From contig NC_051095.1 of the NCBI RefSeq assembly GCF_901709675.1, positions 10,615,956 to 10,679,955 of the forward strand: a stretch of DNA of 64,000 nt. The letters run 5' to 3'. A program made the translations under genes and the position numbers. Origin of the DNA: Syngnathus acus. Its lineage: Eukaryota > Chordata > Actinopteri > Syngnathiformes > Syngnathidae. A model generated the notes under the pieces. The model saw only the letters and a list, made by a program, of their open reading frames with translations. It was not told where the DNA came from and searched no databases. Every line of letters starts with the position of its first letter. Position 1 is the first letter of the stretch. Positions 48,532 to 61,440 of the stretch are shown here, one piece after another.

Positions 48532-51500
48532 CTAGTCATCGTCCTCGACGTCTTCATCGTCAGCATCTTCTTCAACGTAATCACCCCAACTGCCATAAAA
48601 GTTTGGCTCCTCCTCCTCCTCCTCAAGGGTGCCTCCTCCATACAGTGGTTCATCTTCCACCAACTCTATCGCTCCCATGTCATCATCTGCTTCTTCATCC
48701 TCCTCCTCTTCCTCCTCCTCGAGATCATCGTCGTCGTCATCATCATCGTCGTCTACATCGTCATCATTGTCGTCGTCCAGGTCTACCTCGACACCACACA
48801 CCTCTCCTTCCTCAATTTCACCATCATCGCTTTGACCCTTGGAGGACGTCGGGCTGGAGAATGCTTTTTCTTCAAGCTCGTCTGTGAGGCAAGACCCGCT
48901 CGAGGGGATGAAGCTTGAGGTAGACGTCTTTGTGTTTATGTACAGACGAGGAGGAGGAGGCTTGAGAGTGGCCGGGCCAGCCCGACCGCCGTGCCAGGTG
49001 GCGGGGGAAGAATCTTCAGATCCCGAAGCTTCACAGGAAGCAGGTGGCCCAGCAAAAGGATTCAAGGCAGCCGCGTTGGGCACGTATTCGCGGATCTCGC
49101 CTGGTTCCAGAGGGTCGGGCCCACAGGGGTCGTGGTCACTGCAAGACAGCTTGCCGTCCAGCTTGGAAATGAAGAGCATGCCATCGAGATGTGCTTTGCA
49201 GAATGAGCTGGGGCACATCTCACAAAAAGAAGCTGCCTCTATACCGCAGATGTCACACTGGTGCCAAGGACACTCCCATCGCCCTGGAAATTATAGTATG
49301 GTCATTTATACTTTATTTTGTAATTGAATAGATAAATACCTACATAGAACGATATTTTGGTTTGTATTGTGGGATGAAAATTTAGGGTAAAGGATGGGCA
49401 AGTACCGATATAGATAGCAAATTCTCATGGAGGCTGCTGATACCAGTCAGTGATACTAAAGCCCCCCCTCCAAAGGAATTTGCCTTTATTTTAAGGTAAG
49501 CCCAACTATTAGACCAAAACATGTACAATAAATCTGATATCGTTTATCGTTATACGGATTAATTAATTATTTGTGTGGAGGACAGAAAATATACACGTTA
49601 TGTGCATATATTGCACAATTGTCTTTAGTGGTTTTATACTTTTTGACAATACAGGGCTATTTTTATTGCTCAAACCCTGGTTGATGTGATCAGGTTTGAA
49701 TAGCAGGAATAGTTGACGACAACTAACCCGTTTGACAGGGTAAGAAGACCCTACTTGCCTGCAGGTCTTTTGGACAGGTTGAGGCAATCAGCGTGGTAGA
49801 CCTTCGGGCAACCGGGCTTCTTACAAGACACGATCTGGCCCCCGTCACCACAGCTGAAACATTCATCCTCCCTCTCTTTGGTCACCTCTTGCTTGGTCTT
49901 CTTCTTCATGCCCCCTCGCCTCTTCCCTTCCTTAATTTTTTCAGCTGGTGGCTGGTTCTGAACAAGATGGCAGAAAGCAATATCAGGTCATTGATCATGG
50001 ACCTTGATGTGACATAGGGCTGTGGATCTTTTTGTATTGACACAAATGTTCAATTTTTGTTTATTTTGTTTGTTTACATGAACTATAATAACCTTGGTGT
50101 AGAGACATGATGGTTTGTGGAACGCGATTTTATAGTGAAGTCTTCCTTCAAGAGAGGAGTAAAGATGGCAAAAATAGTGTTGCAGCGTTAAGTTTGCAGC
50201 TACGTGTTCCTAAATCAAGGACAAGCGTTATCAGAGAACTGGAATTTTTACCTTGGGTCGAACGCCAAGGAAGCCGCTGCAGTTGGGTGCTCCGCATTTA
50301 CAGGCGGTTTTGCCATTGCCAAGACACTCGAGGTTGTAGTTAAAAGTCAGCTCCACACCTAAAAGGCATACCTTCTATCAGTACAGTATCGTGGAAACTA
50401 CAACAATGCAACTCAAACCTTTTGGGATGTCTTGCAGAGCAAAAAGTCCCACGCGGGTATCGCCATTCACAGTCCATTTCTGAGTTTCACAATTTGGCTG
50501 GCAGCTGTGATTCATAAAGCGAGCCTGGTTCCCTTTGGGTCCTGCGTCGATGATTCGGTCCTGAAATTAAAAGAACAATTCAGCAATTTCACACAAGAGG
50601 GATTCATGTTGTACACTCTGCAACTCCGTTGAAACAGATTCAATGACTGGTGCGGTTATTTATTTTATTTTATTTTTTTAAATCAACAGCTGATGCTTTC
50701 AAATGTCTTGTTTTGATTAAACGATAAAGATAATGAGTCTGTCTTCATGGCTGGAAAAATATTGTTGAGAGAGGATTTGGACGGAGATTCTAAGTGATTA
50801 CTCCATTATTAAAAAAGTCATCAATTGATTTGATAATCCATTCATTTCAACAACTCTAAACTGAGAAAATAGTCTTTTTATTTTCTTCTTCAGAACTTTA
50901 CCTTGTCTAGTGTCAGCATGTAGAAGTTAAAGATGCCTTTTTCCTGAGCATATTTGATTCGGGCCCGACATTCTTCTTCATCTATCACCTCCCCCACATA
51001 TTCACTCACAAAAGCTCCCTGTGAAGAGTCACAACAGCGTATTGGTGGCAAGCATGCCCAGAACAAACATCAAGTTGTAAGCTGTGGCACGACATTTAGA
51101 CCCACCTTCTTAATGTCAGACACGCTGCGCAAACCCCAGCCACGCGACAGTGTCCTAAATATCTCAACAATGGTGTACTGGCGTTTTGTGAAGGACTGGT
51201 TCTGACATCGCTCGCCTGCAGCGCAAACTTGAGGATGGCACTCGTACAACAGCATACGGTTAATGCACTCGGAATCCACGCCGCACGGGTTCTCGTCCGA
51301 CGCCTTGCAGTTGCAGCGGGGGATCTCCGATAGGTCAGCCGTGATGATCTGCACCTTCCCAATTGGCTTGTTGACCTAAGAAGATTTCACTTTCATTTCA
51401 AGATTTGCGATGAACTGCTGGCGAGAAAGAAAACACGCATTGAGAAAAAGCACCTTAATATGTTTGTATGGCGGAGGTTTCTTATGAATCTTTCTGTCCT

Positions 51501-54500
51501 CCTGCAGCTGCCTCATTTCCTTTTCAGCCTGAAGTTCTTTGAATCGCTCTGCTGCTTCAATCAGGGCTGCAAACAAAGAAACCATTTTACAGAAAACGTC
51601 CGAGACGAATATTCAAAATGCACAGTGGCCCAGCTTACCCTTTTTGTACACGGCGTCTGCCCCCTTGCCCATTTTCTCAATGTTGTGGGTGTCACCCTCC
51701 ATGTAAGGGAACACGCGGGCTTGATAGGTCCATACAAAATCCTTGGAGCCAAAAAACTGCACCGGGAACTCCCCGACCTCGTGTTTCATCCTCAAGATAT
51801 TATTTGGGACATCTTTGGCCAGGCACACTTCGGCAGGCCACCACCTACAGAGTTAGATATACATTCATACATTCGAATCAGTTTAAGATAATTAAGCTTT
51901 TACGAGTACACTGTCAGATACATATTACATAATTCGTTGCCCTACAGCTCATTCAAACTTGGTCGAGATGGAGTGAGCCGATTTTCCAAACTGATGCATG
52001 AACACCTGTCTATGTATATAACATTTGAAAACTTGCATCCAAATACTGAACCTTACCTGAAGCGGCCCCATTTGACCCAGAGTATGTCCTTGATCCGTGG
52101 CCTCTTTCCGGCCTTGCAATCATTGCAGAACCAGCTGCCTTGAGGCATCTCCATATTGAGACATTCCTGATGAAAAGCAGCAGGACAGGCTTCACAGCAA
52201 AGCAGGCTGCCTCCTGCAAAATTATAGCAAAAGCATTCAAAGCACTGAAGGGCTGTTGCATTTTTTTTTTTCCTTTTTTTTTTTTATCACGACTGCTTTT
52301 GATGACTTTGGTCTTTTCGCTTATGTATTTGAGGAATATTGAAAGACGAACTCCATGGACATATCCATAAACACTAGAGGAGACTTCAAAAATGAAATTA
52401 CCTTCCGAGCACACAAAGCACCAGCTAACATTGATGTGCTCGTGGTTCTTGCAGCCTTTTCGAGGAGTGAAGTGATTTGGACAGAGAAAGCCGTTGTTGG
52501 CCAGCACCACGCTGCCGGCTGCCATGCAGTTGTCATTAGCGTGGTAAGCCACGGGGCAGCGCACACAGCGAGCCAAACGTCCTGCGCAGCGAGAACAAAA
52601 GCCACACTTTCATGAATGGAATTTTCATCTGATTAAGGTAGGCTGGCTCCAACAACATTCATTTTATTTAACTACAAAACTCGTTGCAACTATTTTTTAT
52701 AACAATTTCACATACTAATTCACGGATGTTTGTTTAAATTAAACACTTGAATTATTATACTTGCACACAATAGTCACATTTTATTATTGCAAGTTATTAA
52801 TCCAATTCAATTCCAAAGTCCCTCACAAAAGTTTGCAACCGATAGTACAGATGAATAAAATGGTCTAGTCGACACAATATGTGAAGCGTCTTACCTTTGG
52901 AGCTGCAAGCATTGAGAGGATCGGCGATGTGGCACGAAAGACAAACGTGTAAGGGGCAGCGGAAGCTTTTGTTATGTCGCTGCGTGGCCGAGAAGGCCAT
53001 GATGCAGTCGGTGTGATAGAATTTTCCACACAGTGGGATTATGCATCGCTTCACGCCATTGCCAGACTTCTTACACACAAAGCACGTATGAATGCCTGAA
53101 ATAGCAGCAAAGGAATATTTTGCATTTAGTTCATTGATGGCAACACAAGCCATCGTAGTGTCGGCAGTGTCACTCACCGGAGGTGCATTGCTGGCAGTGA
53201 AATTTCCCTTTGGGTGGCGCGGACAAACCAATACACTGAGGGTGAAAGGCTCCATAACAGTGGCTGTCACAAACCAGGACGTCTCCTGTTCTCTCACAAA
53301 TCTACACCCAAACATCATAAAAGCCACACTTGTAAGATGCTAAGAATGTTACAGATGTTAATGATTTCTTTTATTCTATCATAATTGTGGCCAGGGGGGA
53401 GCACAATTCTGTTTCTGAAGTTGAACAAATTGTGAGGTGGACAGGGGTTCTTTGTTAATACAGTTTTCCATCTCACCTGGCAGATGTTCTCCTTAAAGGA
53501 AGTACCACCTATTTTCACTTTAACATCCATTTGGGAAGATGGGCTGTCCAACAAATTGGCATCAAGCACCTGCAAAAATCAACATTCATCTTTGCTACAT
53601 AACTCTCTAACTGAAACTGAGGGAAGGCCATAATGTGATCACCTCAGATTTTGGAGTGTCAGCATCTGTGTTTTGTTTCTCTTCCATGCTGCAGGGCATC
53701 AACATGGCCTTTTGCTCAGGGGACTTGGTCGGAGTGACAAACTCCACATCCTCAGCCTCAAAGGGGGGAGTGGTCGCAACAGGGACGGAAGATGTGCTGG
53801 GATTAGATTTCTCTTTCTTTACTGGTGTGAGCTGGAAATCATTTTTTCGAGATTAATTTATCATCACAACAATTTTGGTAGTTGTTGAGCCGAACACTGA
53901 CCGTATGTTCCTTATGTTTGAGCTTCTGAGGTATCGCAGTTTGCTTAACCAACACTTTTACTTCAGGGATAACGTTTGGAGGATATTTTGGCTCCTGTGT
54001 GAAAATAGAGCAACATTTAAAAAAAGATTGCACAATCAGAACAGAAATTCAAAGAATGGTCTCGGCCATAAAAAAAAGTAATATATTCAATATTATCCTC
54101 TGTGTCTGACAAGACTTATTGTTCAAGAGTTAGTTAGGCTTGTCGGCTTCTGTTGATTTAGTAGTCGCTACTTACCTCTTTCTTTGGAAGGGCCGACAAT
54201 TCTTCAATGTTACCATCCAAAACCTTATGTGACAGCTTCCGAGGCCTTTTTCTTTCCGCTGTGGGATCAGTAACCAGGAGCAAAATGATGATCATCATCA
54301 TGTAATATACAGGATGGACACATGGGATTGTTCAGACATTAAAATACCAGATTTTAGAGGGAGATCATCATCTTCTGTGGCCATGCCTTGAGGGGGCTGA
54401 GTTGGTGCTGGGGAGGTGGGGGGCAGTTCACAGGGGGATAGATCCTGAGAGTGACTATGTGCCTCTGAAACCAGAGCCGTAGGGGGCGCTATGGAGACCG

Positions 54501-57500
54501 ACGGTGTGCCAAGTGTTTCCGATGGTATGCTGAGATCCAGGACCGGCGACACAGTTTCACTGGTATCACTAAGAGTCTGAGAGGTACACATAGCATCAAG
54601 ATCAAGATGCTCTTTAATATTTATCTACCTCAAGCAACACCGAGAAAACAAGATCAAATCCTTGGAAACGCGACCATTGCAAGCTTTTTGTGTGATTTAT
54701 GGAAGTGATTGTCAAGTTAATTCTACGACAAAGAGTGTCGCAGAAGAGAGACTTTAGAAGTAGAAGCAGTGACAAAATGCACACGCAATACACCCACTAC
54801 AATTTGTCTTTACGGGCCCCATAAAATGATGTGGTGGGCCTTATCTGGCCCCTGGGCCTTGAGTTTGACACCAGTGCTTTAGGCTGTAGAGCTGGAATAT
54901 TCTAAGCAGAGCAGCAACTGCTCGGGCTGTTTTACGGTTTAGAATCAGTTTCTCTCTTTTTCAGGCAGACTTACAAATCAATCCATTGATAATTATAGAA
55001 AATGCCTTCAGAATAAGAATGAATGTACCTGAGGAAGGTGACTAAGTTGATTGTGCTGTACTGTATGCAAGTGTAAAGAGCATTTTACCGTATCGGCTGA
55101 GTCTAAAATGTGTTTCGTGTATTTCCTTTTTGGGGCGAATATTTGTTGATATTCCTCGATAGACTCCAGGAGTCTTTTAGTTGGTTTCCGGAGACGTTTG
55201 CTTTCTGAATGACCTGCGTGAACACACAAAAAGCCTCTTGGAGTCATTTTGAACAAACCAAGCAGGACCGACCGACGGCGCTCGTCTTACGGGCTGCACT
55301 GCTTTCCTCGGAGAACGAGTTATTGTCTGACAAGCTGTCATCTGGAGATGCTCTCATTGGGTAAGAGCCGTTGGTCTCGCTCTCCTCGACCATTTGCCAG
55401 CGCTTCTTTGGGGCAATGGGAGATTCAGAACGCTTGTCGAGGTAGGTGGCAGCAGGTTCAAAAAGAATGGGATGATCAGATTGGGCTAAATCTCCGTGAC
55501 CAGTGACAAATTCCCTGCCGAAAGCCAAATCGGCCATGTTGGAGGAAAGGCCAGGTAAGGAAGGTTTCAGTTTGGCTGGAAGTCGCTGTTTTCGCCGTTG
55601 TTTGTCAGAGTGCTCAATCAAACAGTGGTCGGTGTCTGCTGACATGATAGCTTTAGTCCTCCACTTGGTTTTCACTCTTGAGAACGTTCTCGATGGTTCA
55701 ACCTCTGTTTGAATTCCTTGAGACCCCCTCAATGGATCGCCAAAGGATGAAGAAGGAATGACTAAGGGCTCCTCCTTGATCAGCACGGGTGACGGTGGGA
55801 TAAGCAGAGGCTTCCCCTCCTTGGCTCTCGTGTCATGAATGTCTTTGAGGAGCATGAGGAAGGTACTGAATTTATAATTAGAATCAGGCCGAAACGTGGC
55901 CACCTGGGAGTCGCTATTCTCGCCAACAAGGGACTTAAACGTGACTTCCTTCACATCCAGGAAAGCATCCATGGGACACAGTGATGAAGAGGGGCAGTGG
56001 GAGGAAGATGATGAGCTAACAAGGCTAACATTCTCCGTCTTGATTTGAACAGGATCCGCAAAGGAGTCCCTTTGGTCCACACGAGGAGAATTTATGAAGG
56101 TGCCAACACTGTTTGTTTTCTTGGCAGGCTTCCTCGCACGCTTCTTCGGAGTGCTGTGATCTACACAGGATGACGCATCGGTGATAGATTCCCAACAAGG
56201 AGACGTTTCAGTTTTTAAAGGAACATTATCACTTGATTCATCCGGACGACAATCATCAGAGTGGGCCGAGATTTGGCTTGCGGCCATCGGACTGTGAGAA
56301 CTTTCCTCATCGTCCCTTAATCTCCGATTGGTACAGTCCAAAAAGGGGCTGGCAGAATGATGTGAATCAGCAGAATGCTGGACTGTTTCCGTGAATACTG
56401 TTTTTATTTGTGTGAAGGGCTTTTCTCGTTCACGTACTGGAGACATTGTTAACTGTTCGGAACAATGTAATATAGGAAGTGTTCGCAGATCCACATATAG
56501 TGAGTCTTCTGGTTCTTTTTTCAGTGCCTGGCTCGTTGCACGAAGGTCCGGTGTGTCAGTGGTGACCGATGATCCCGCCGAACCACTGATAATGTGCCCA
56601 AATATGTCTGACAGACATTTCTTTTTCTTTTTGTAAGTTTTGCTGTGATTGGACAGAGATCCTGCTGGGTTTTTGATTACGTGTTCCTCGATCCTACCGG
56701 TATCAGGCGATGCGAGTTGACGAGCATCTTCGTAAAAAGAGGGGGTCTCCTGATTGGGGACGTGTTGTACGGATTCCTCTCCGTTGAGAGACACTGCGGG
56801 CAAACACTTGGCATTCTGTTGTCGCGCAGAGAGCATATGCTCAGCTTCCCTTACACTGACCGCCCATGCAGACTGCAAACTTTTGGGTACCTGCGGAAAA
56901 AAGATGCAACATTTGTTAGCGACTCACGCTGAAAATTGCCACCAAAAAAATATGAAGAACAGGAAAGGGAAAGAGAGCCCACAAGATTTGTTTTCTTTTT
57001 CCCAAATATGCAGCTTGGTTATATTGAATTCCCAGATTTGTTGTTACACATTCATCCAAGTCATGTGTGTAATTTACCGTGTACTTGTAATCTTTCTCCT
57101 TCTGCTTCCCTCTAGGTCTGAGCATGGGCAGGTCATCAAACTGATAGCCGCCTTTGAAAGGAAAAATGGCGTTCCCCGGGACCCAGGCGCACTCGACCAT
57201 CTCGCCAATCGTCTTCAGGAAGTACAAGCGACAGGGGCGCGGACTGGGCACTTGAAAATAACAAATCAAACGACGATCACGTTAAAGATTACCGTCAGGT
57301 CAGTTGCGGTCGGCTAGTGTGACGGAAAGCTTACGTTTCATCTTGGTGTGGAGGCCCAACTGAGGGTCGCAAAGAACTCGGCAGGGCCACCAGGGCCGCC
57401 TGTTGAACTTTGCCCACACCAACTCGCCTTCCACATGTTGCACTGATGGAGGAGGCCTTGCTTTTGGACTCTTGGACTGAGAGAGAGAGAGAATACAACA

Positions 57501-59380
57501 TTTTCAAATATAATTATCTAACATGTCGATTGTCCGGAACACGTTTAAAGGGAAATCTCATACTTTGTCTTTTAGGTTTGAAATATATCGTTTGTAAATC
57601 CAATTTGAGAACTTTTCATACACATGGGTGAAAGCTCTTTTTAGTCTTTTAGCTTCCATATTCATACAAGCTTATTTCTATCTAGATCACTATAGTTATC
57701 TGTTTTTAGAAAGAGTTTGCGTGCTGTCTGTGCTAAGTCATCACAAAGGTGCAGAGTTGAACAAGCTTATGTAGTGGATATGCCTGTGCATGAGGAGTAG
57801 AGTTAACTGCCCGCACACACAGTGAAGACGTTAGCAAAAATAGACCACGTAAGTTGGGAGGCCTGATTAAATTAGAAGGGTCAGAGGCCAGGAACCACTG
57901 AGAGGCATGCACTGATTCCAAAACGGACACCGGCACAATTGGCACAGAGTACCATTGTCTGAGTTGCCTGGACTTGGTCTTAGTTTTTCCAGCTAAGACA
58001 GTTTCCTCAGACTAATGAGATCCAAAATTAGATGTATCCATGAGGTGACCAAAAGATGTTCAATAATATGATGGAGTGCAGTTCCACACCTCTGTAAATT
58101 AAAGCGACTATGTTACTTCTATGTCTGAAAACTGAACAGTATTAGTTATGATTCTGTGTTGAGGTTTAAACGGGATGGGCCCCATTAGCTTGGGATAAAA
58201 ATGCAGTTAAAACTTTTTCCATCCACACGTTTCCTGCTCAGGCTCAGAAAGAATATTGACAAATTATCGGTCAATCACAGAACTGACAAAAAGGCAAACA
58301 ACCAGACAACTGTCATAATTCGGGACCCACGATGCCGCCTACCAATATATTTTTGAAATGACAGAAATACTTGGGATTTGTATAAGACGACAACCCCAAT
58401 GTACTGCCCAGTTTCAATTTAAAACCGAGTCTTTTTTTGGCAGCCTATACCGGTGTACATTTCAAGTGACACATATGGCTGCTTACACTTTTTGTTTATC
58501 ACGTGTGTCAATTGAGCCATACAGACTTAGAGACAGAGTGCCTGAAAAATATCTGGACTTGTACAATCCAAAAACACTGAGACAAAGCTTTGGTTTTCCT
58601 GATGTGCCAAACAAAGAATCTGCAGTGTTTGCAACTCACATCAGAGTTGCCGCCGGATGGTGAAATTAGCCTAGGCTCAGTAGCGGCAAGTTCCCCATCA
58701 CTTTCCAGTTCCTCGTCCACGCTCCACCCGTCCCTCATGGTGATGTCTGGCAGTGCGCTGGGGCTCAGCATGGGGTTGAGTTCCGAGATCGTTTTAGACA
58801 TCAGGTTAAAAACAGTAGGTTTGTATGTCCTCTGGTCTGAGCCTGAAATGTTTGAGGCTGGAGAGCCGGTAACAGCGTGCTCCCAAGTCTGGTGATAAGG
58901 GTTGAAGGCCTCGTTACGTTTGTACACAACATGATCGTGGTGTTGCTGCTTTGTGTCACTGCTGTCAAACAATGAAGTGCCAAAATGCAGGTAGCCGTTT
59001 GAGATGGGAGAACAACAGTCTTGGCTGTCCGGACTGTGAGGAGGGAAGCCATTCCTGTTGAAGGGCGGCAGAGATTCAAATGAAGTGTTGCACGGCGAGG
59101 GAGGCAAAAGGACAGACGGTGGCTCAAACTCCTCATCGTTCCCGACTGGGCTTGAAGGGTGCAGGCGGTTCCTCGCATGGAGGTCAACCTTCTTGACCAC
59201 AGCGCTGAAGTCATGCAGCGGGCCGTAACAGTTGGACGCTGACGGCTGCTCCGACCCGCGCTTCGCCATGCCGCACTGGCTTCTATAGGAGGCGTCCAAG
59301 AAGCCATTGCGGGGCCTCGGCTCCGGCTGGCTGCTGGAGCCAAACGCTGAGCGGAAAGCCGGTCTGTATGACTGACTCAT
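48532..59380 (-). CDS. nsd1: Histone H3K36 methyltransferase NSD1, 22 coding exons
   Basis: Exons in reading order: 59380-58640, 57476-57335, 57250-57078, 56890-55291, 55213-55089, 54576-54348, 54258-54176, 53994-53902, 53831-53643, 53569-53477, 53301-53178, 53095-52895, 52581-52402, 52213-52057, 51844-51639, 51566-51454, 51375-51106, 51018-50902, 50560-50419, 50358-50252, 49957-49759, 49283-48532; 2011 aa (human 2696). Domains: PWWP1 (about 262-340, [15 protein letters not shown]), large disordered exon 4, PHD cluster (1155-1377, [11 protein letters not shown] and [14 protein letters not shown]), PWWP2 (about 1370-1440), AWS (1494-1545), SET (1545-1665, [15 protein letters not shown]), post-SET ([10 protein letters not shown]), final PHD/C5HCH (1719-1800). 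[16 protein letters not shown] in exon 4 marks NSD1 rather than NSD2/3. It is a nuclear chromatin enzyme. The C-terminus is short and ends in a strongly acidic tail instead of the long proline-rich mammalian tail. The intron after 49759 is GC-AG. Confidence 0.96.
54805..54876 (-). mobile_element. hAT-type terminal fragment in nsd1 intron 5
   Basis: The minus strand begins CACTGGTGTCAAACTCAAGG and continues CCCAGGGGCCAGATAAGGCC, a common vertebrate hAT terminus. No opposite end or target duplication was found, so it is a fragment. Confidence 0.55.
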
Positions 59381-59397
59381 GTTGTCATGGCTCGCCC
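59381..59397 (-). promoter_or_regulatory. nsd1 leader end with 4-codon upstream ORF
   Basis: The exon starts after the acceptor cttgacag (exon edge 59397). In the 17-nt leader piece an ATG at 59386-59388 opens ATG-ACA-ACA-TGA. Its stop (59377-59379) overlaps the main start codon (59378-59380) as ATGA. Confidence 0.6.
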
Positions 59398-59945
59398 CTG
59401 TCAAGGAAAGGAAAGATGCTGAGCAACAGTAAAAGCAGTAAGAGTAAAATCACCTGAATTATTATGCTAGAAAAATATCAACAATGGCATTAATTATGGT
59501 TTTGGCTGCATTCGAAGAACCTGGTAAAAGCTGTTTCGTATCAATTGTATCCCCCCCCCTCGCCTATAGTAGTGGTATATTTGATCTAGAACCTTAATTG
59601 CACTGTATATGTGTAATTTTAGAACCTAAGCATGTGTAGCATGCGAAGCAAACAAAGTCCTGGTACATTACTTAAGTTACCATTTTTGAGAAATGTGCAT
59701 AATGTAATACAAAATCACACCAAGTATCATATTGGAGGACCATGTATGGATCATCAGGTACTTTGGGGGGGCATTTAAATATCAAAAGTAGTAGTGGTTG
59801 CTGTACACAGTATCGGTAAGTAATCAAAGAGTGAGCACTCATACAGGTATTGCCTGAAACAGTAGCATCAAATATCCTTACCCAAAATCATTCATGTGAG
59901 GTTGATTCAAATTGTACACAAGTATAAATGGTTATTGAGCTATTT

Positions 59946-60056
59946 GCGCCCTGCGATTGGTTAGTGACCAGTTTGGGGGTGTACCCCGCCTCCTGTCCAA
60001 AATCATCTAGTATAGGTTCCACTCACACATGTGCCACCCTAATAAGGAAGAGCAGT
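59946..60056 (-). repeat. Dispersed teleost repeat, better preserved copy
   Basis: GCGCCCTGCGATTGGTTAGT, ACCAGTTTGGGGGTGTACCC and CGCCTCCTGTCC follow the very common fish repeat in its usual order, ending '...GGAAGAGCAGTATGG'. It is the same family as 15197-15318 (opposite strand). It lies in the 5' region of nsd1. Confidence 0.65.
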
Positions 60057-60429
60057 ATGGGGGGAAAAGTACTGAAATTTATAATTAAATAATAATTCAT
60101 GTGTTTACCCGTAGCTGCCAGAGGACTTGCTATTGAATAGGAAAGTATGATTTTGAGAAAACTTGTCATTGCATGGCTTCTACACAGGAGGTAGGTCATA
60201 ACAAAACCTAACTTGAGCGTGACAAATTTCATTCATAAAAATCCAGCACAACAAAGCTACTTGGACTGACTGCTGGGGGCCATTGCTATGGCGGAGGAGT
60301 CAATGGAGGAGGCTGTGCAGGAAGAGGAGGTGGTGACACTGAACCAGCACACAAACACATAGGAAGACAGACAAGGCAAGCTACAAACAACCCAGAAAAA
60401 TCAAGCACGCGTGGAAGGCGAGAAAAACT

Positions 60430-61440
60430 CACCATGTGCTGGTCGGTCACTGTGAAACCAACAGCGGACGCGTGATTATGAGGCAAAAAGCAAGTGTTAA
60501 TGCGCAGATGTGCACAATCCCAGCAGCGGCTCCTCGAGTAGGCCGAGGCAAGGCGCTCATTCTCTGCGCCGGCCCTCTCCGCGAACTGCCACTGGAGAAA
60601 CACAAAGTAGCACTTCTGAGAAACACAAAGCGAGCTCCATAACGACCGGCTCGTCTCAGCGAGCCAACGGCGGTCCCCCCTCTGGCACTCCTGCTAGCTT
60701 ATTGACTACATGATCGCGCCTGGTTGGCCTCCGGTTTGTGTTAAAACAAGCCCAGAGAGCGAGCGAGTGTGTTGGTGAGCTGCAGCCAATCGGCACCGCC
60801 ACCCAACCCCCCAGTCAGTCAGTCAGTCTGCCTGCCTGCTTGCAGCACAGGCCGTGACACCCAATTCTCTCGAAGCGCGCACGCCCGCATACGGTTGCCG
60901 CGCGCACGCGCAATAAGGTTAACTATTCAGACAAAATCCGCACGAGTCAATAAATTCTCGAATGGCCATTTAACTCAACGCGTGTTCGCACAGCGGAGGG
61001 GCCCGTGCGAGTGGAATACAGTACAATAGTGCAAACAGCGGCGGCCATGTTGCTTGCTCTGCCCATCGGCAAAAGGAGCGAGGCCGCTTGGGCAAAAAAG
61101 CGAGAAAGAAACGACAGTAAACACTCACAAATTAAAAATGTTTAGACCGATAAAGATGTTCGCCTTTCAGCTTGTCTTCACGCACCGGCCGGTGGACGAC
61201 GCTTCCAACTTTGCAGTACAAAAGGCTGCGGGCCACAGGATGAGACAAAAGACAGCCTCGGCCGCTGTTCACGGAGTGTTGTGAGCAAATGTACTTACCT
61301 CGTATTACAATTGAGGTTTTACACCCCAAAGCGGGCAATTTTAGCCAAGTTTTAGTTGAAATATCATCTGGGAACATACGAACTTGTTCACTCTCCTCGC
61401 TGCAGCACCGTTTAAAAACACGCAGTGTCACCGTTTATTA
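60430..61440 (-). promoter_or_regulatory. CpG-rich nsd1 promoter and untranslated first exon region
   Basis: CG dinucleotides are dense from 60,470 to 61,280, in contrast to the AT-rich surroundings. A YY1-type ATGGCCGCCG reads on the minus strand at about 61045. Good minus-strand donor sites occur at 60431 (ATG|GTGAGT) and 61298 (GAG|GTAAGT), either of which could join the acceptor at 59398. Which untranslated exon is used cannot be decided from sequence. Confidence 0.5.

Noticed and set aside
48603-48918. Plus-strand frames opposite the nsd1 acidic tail (Ser- or His/Pro-rich)
   Set aside because: They are antisense shadows of the GAY/GAR repeat coding sequence.
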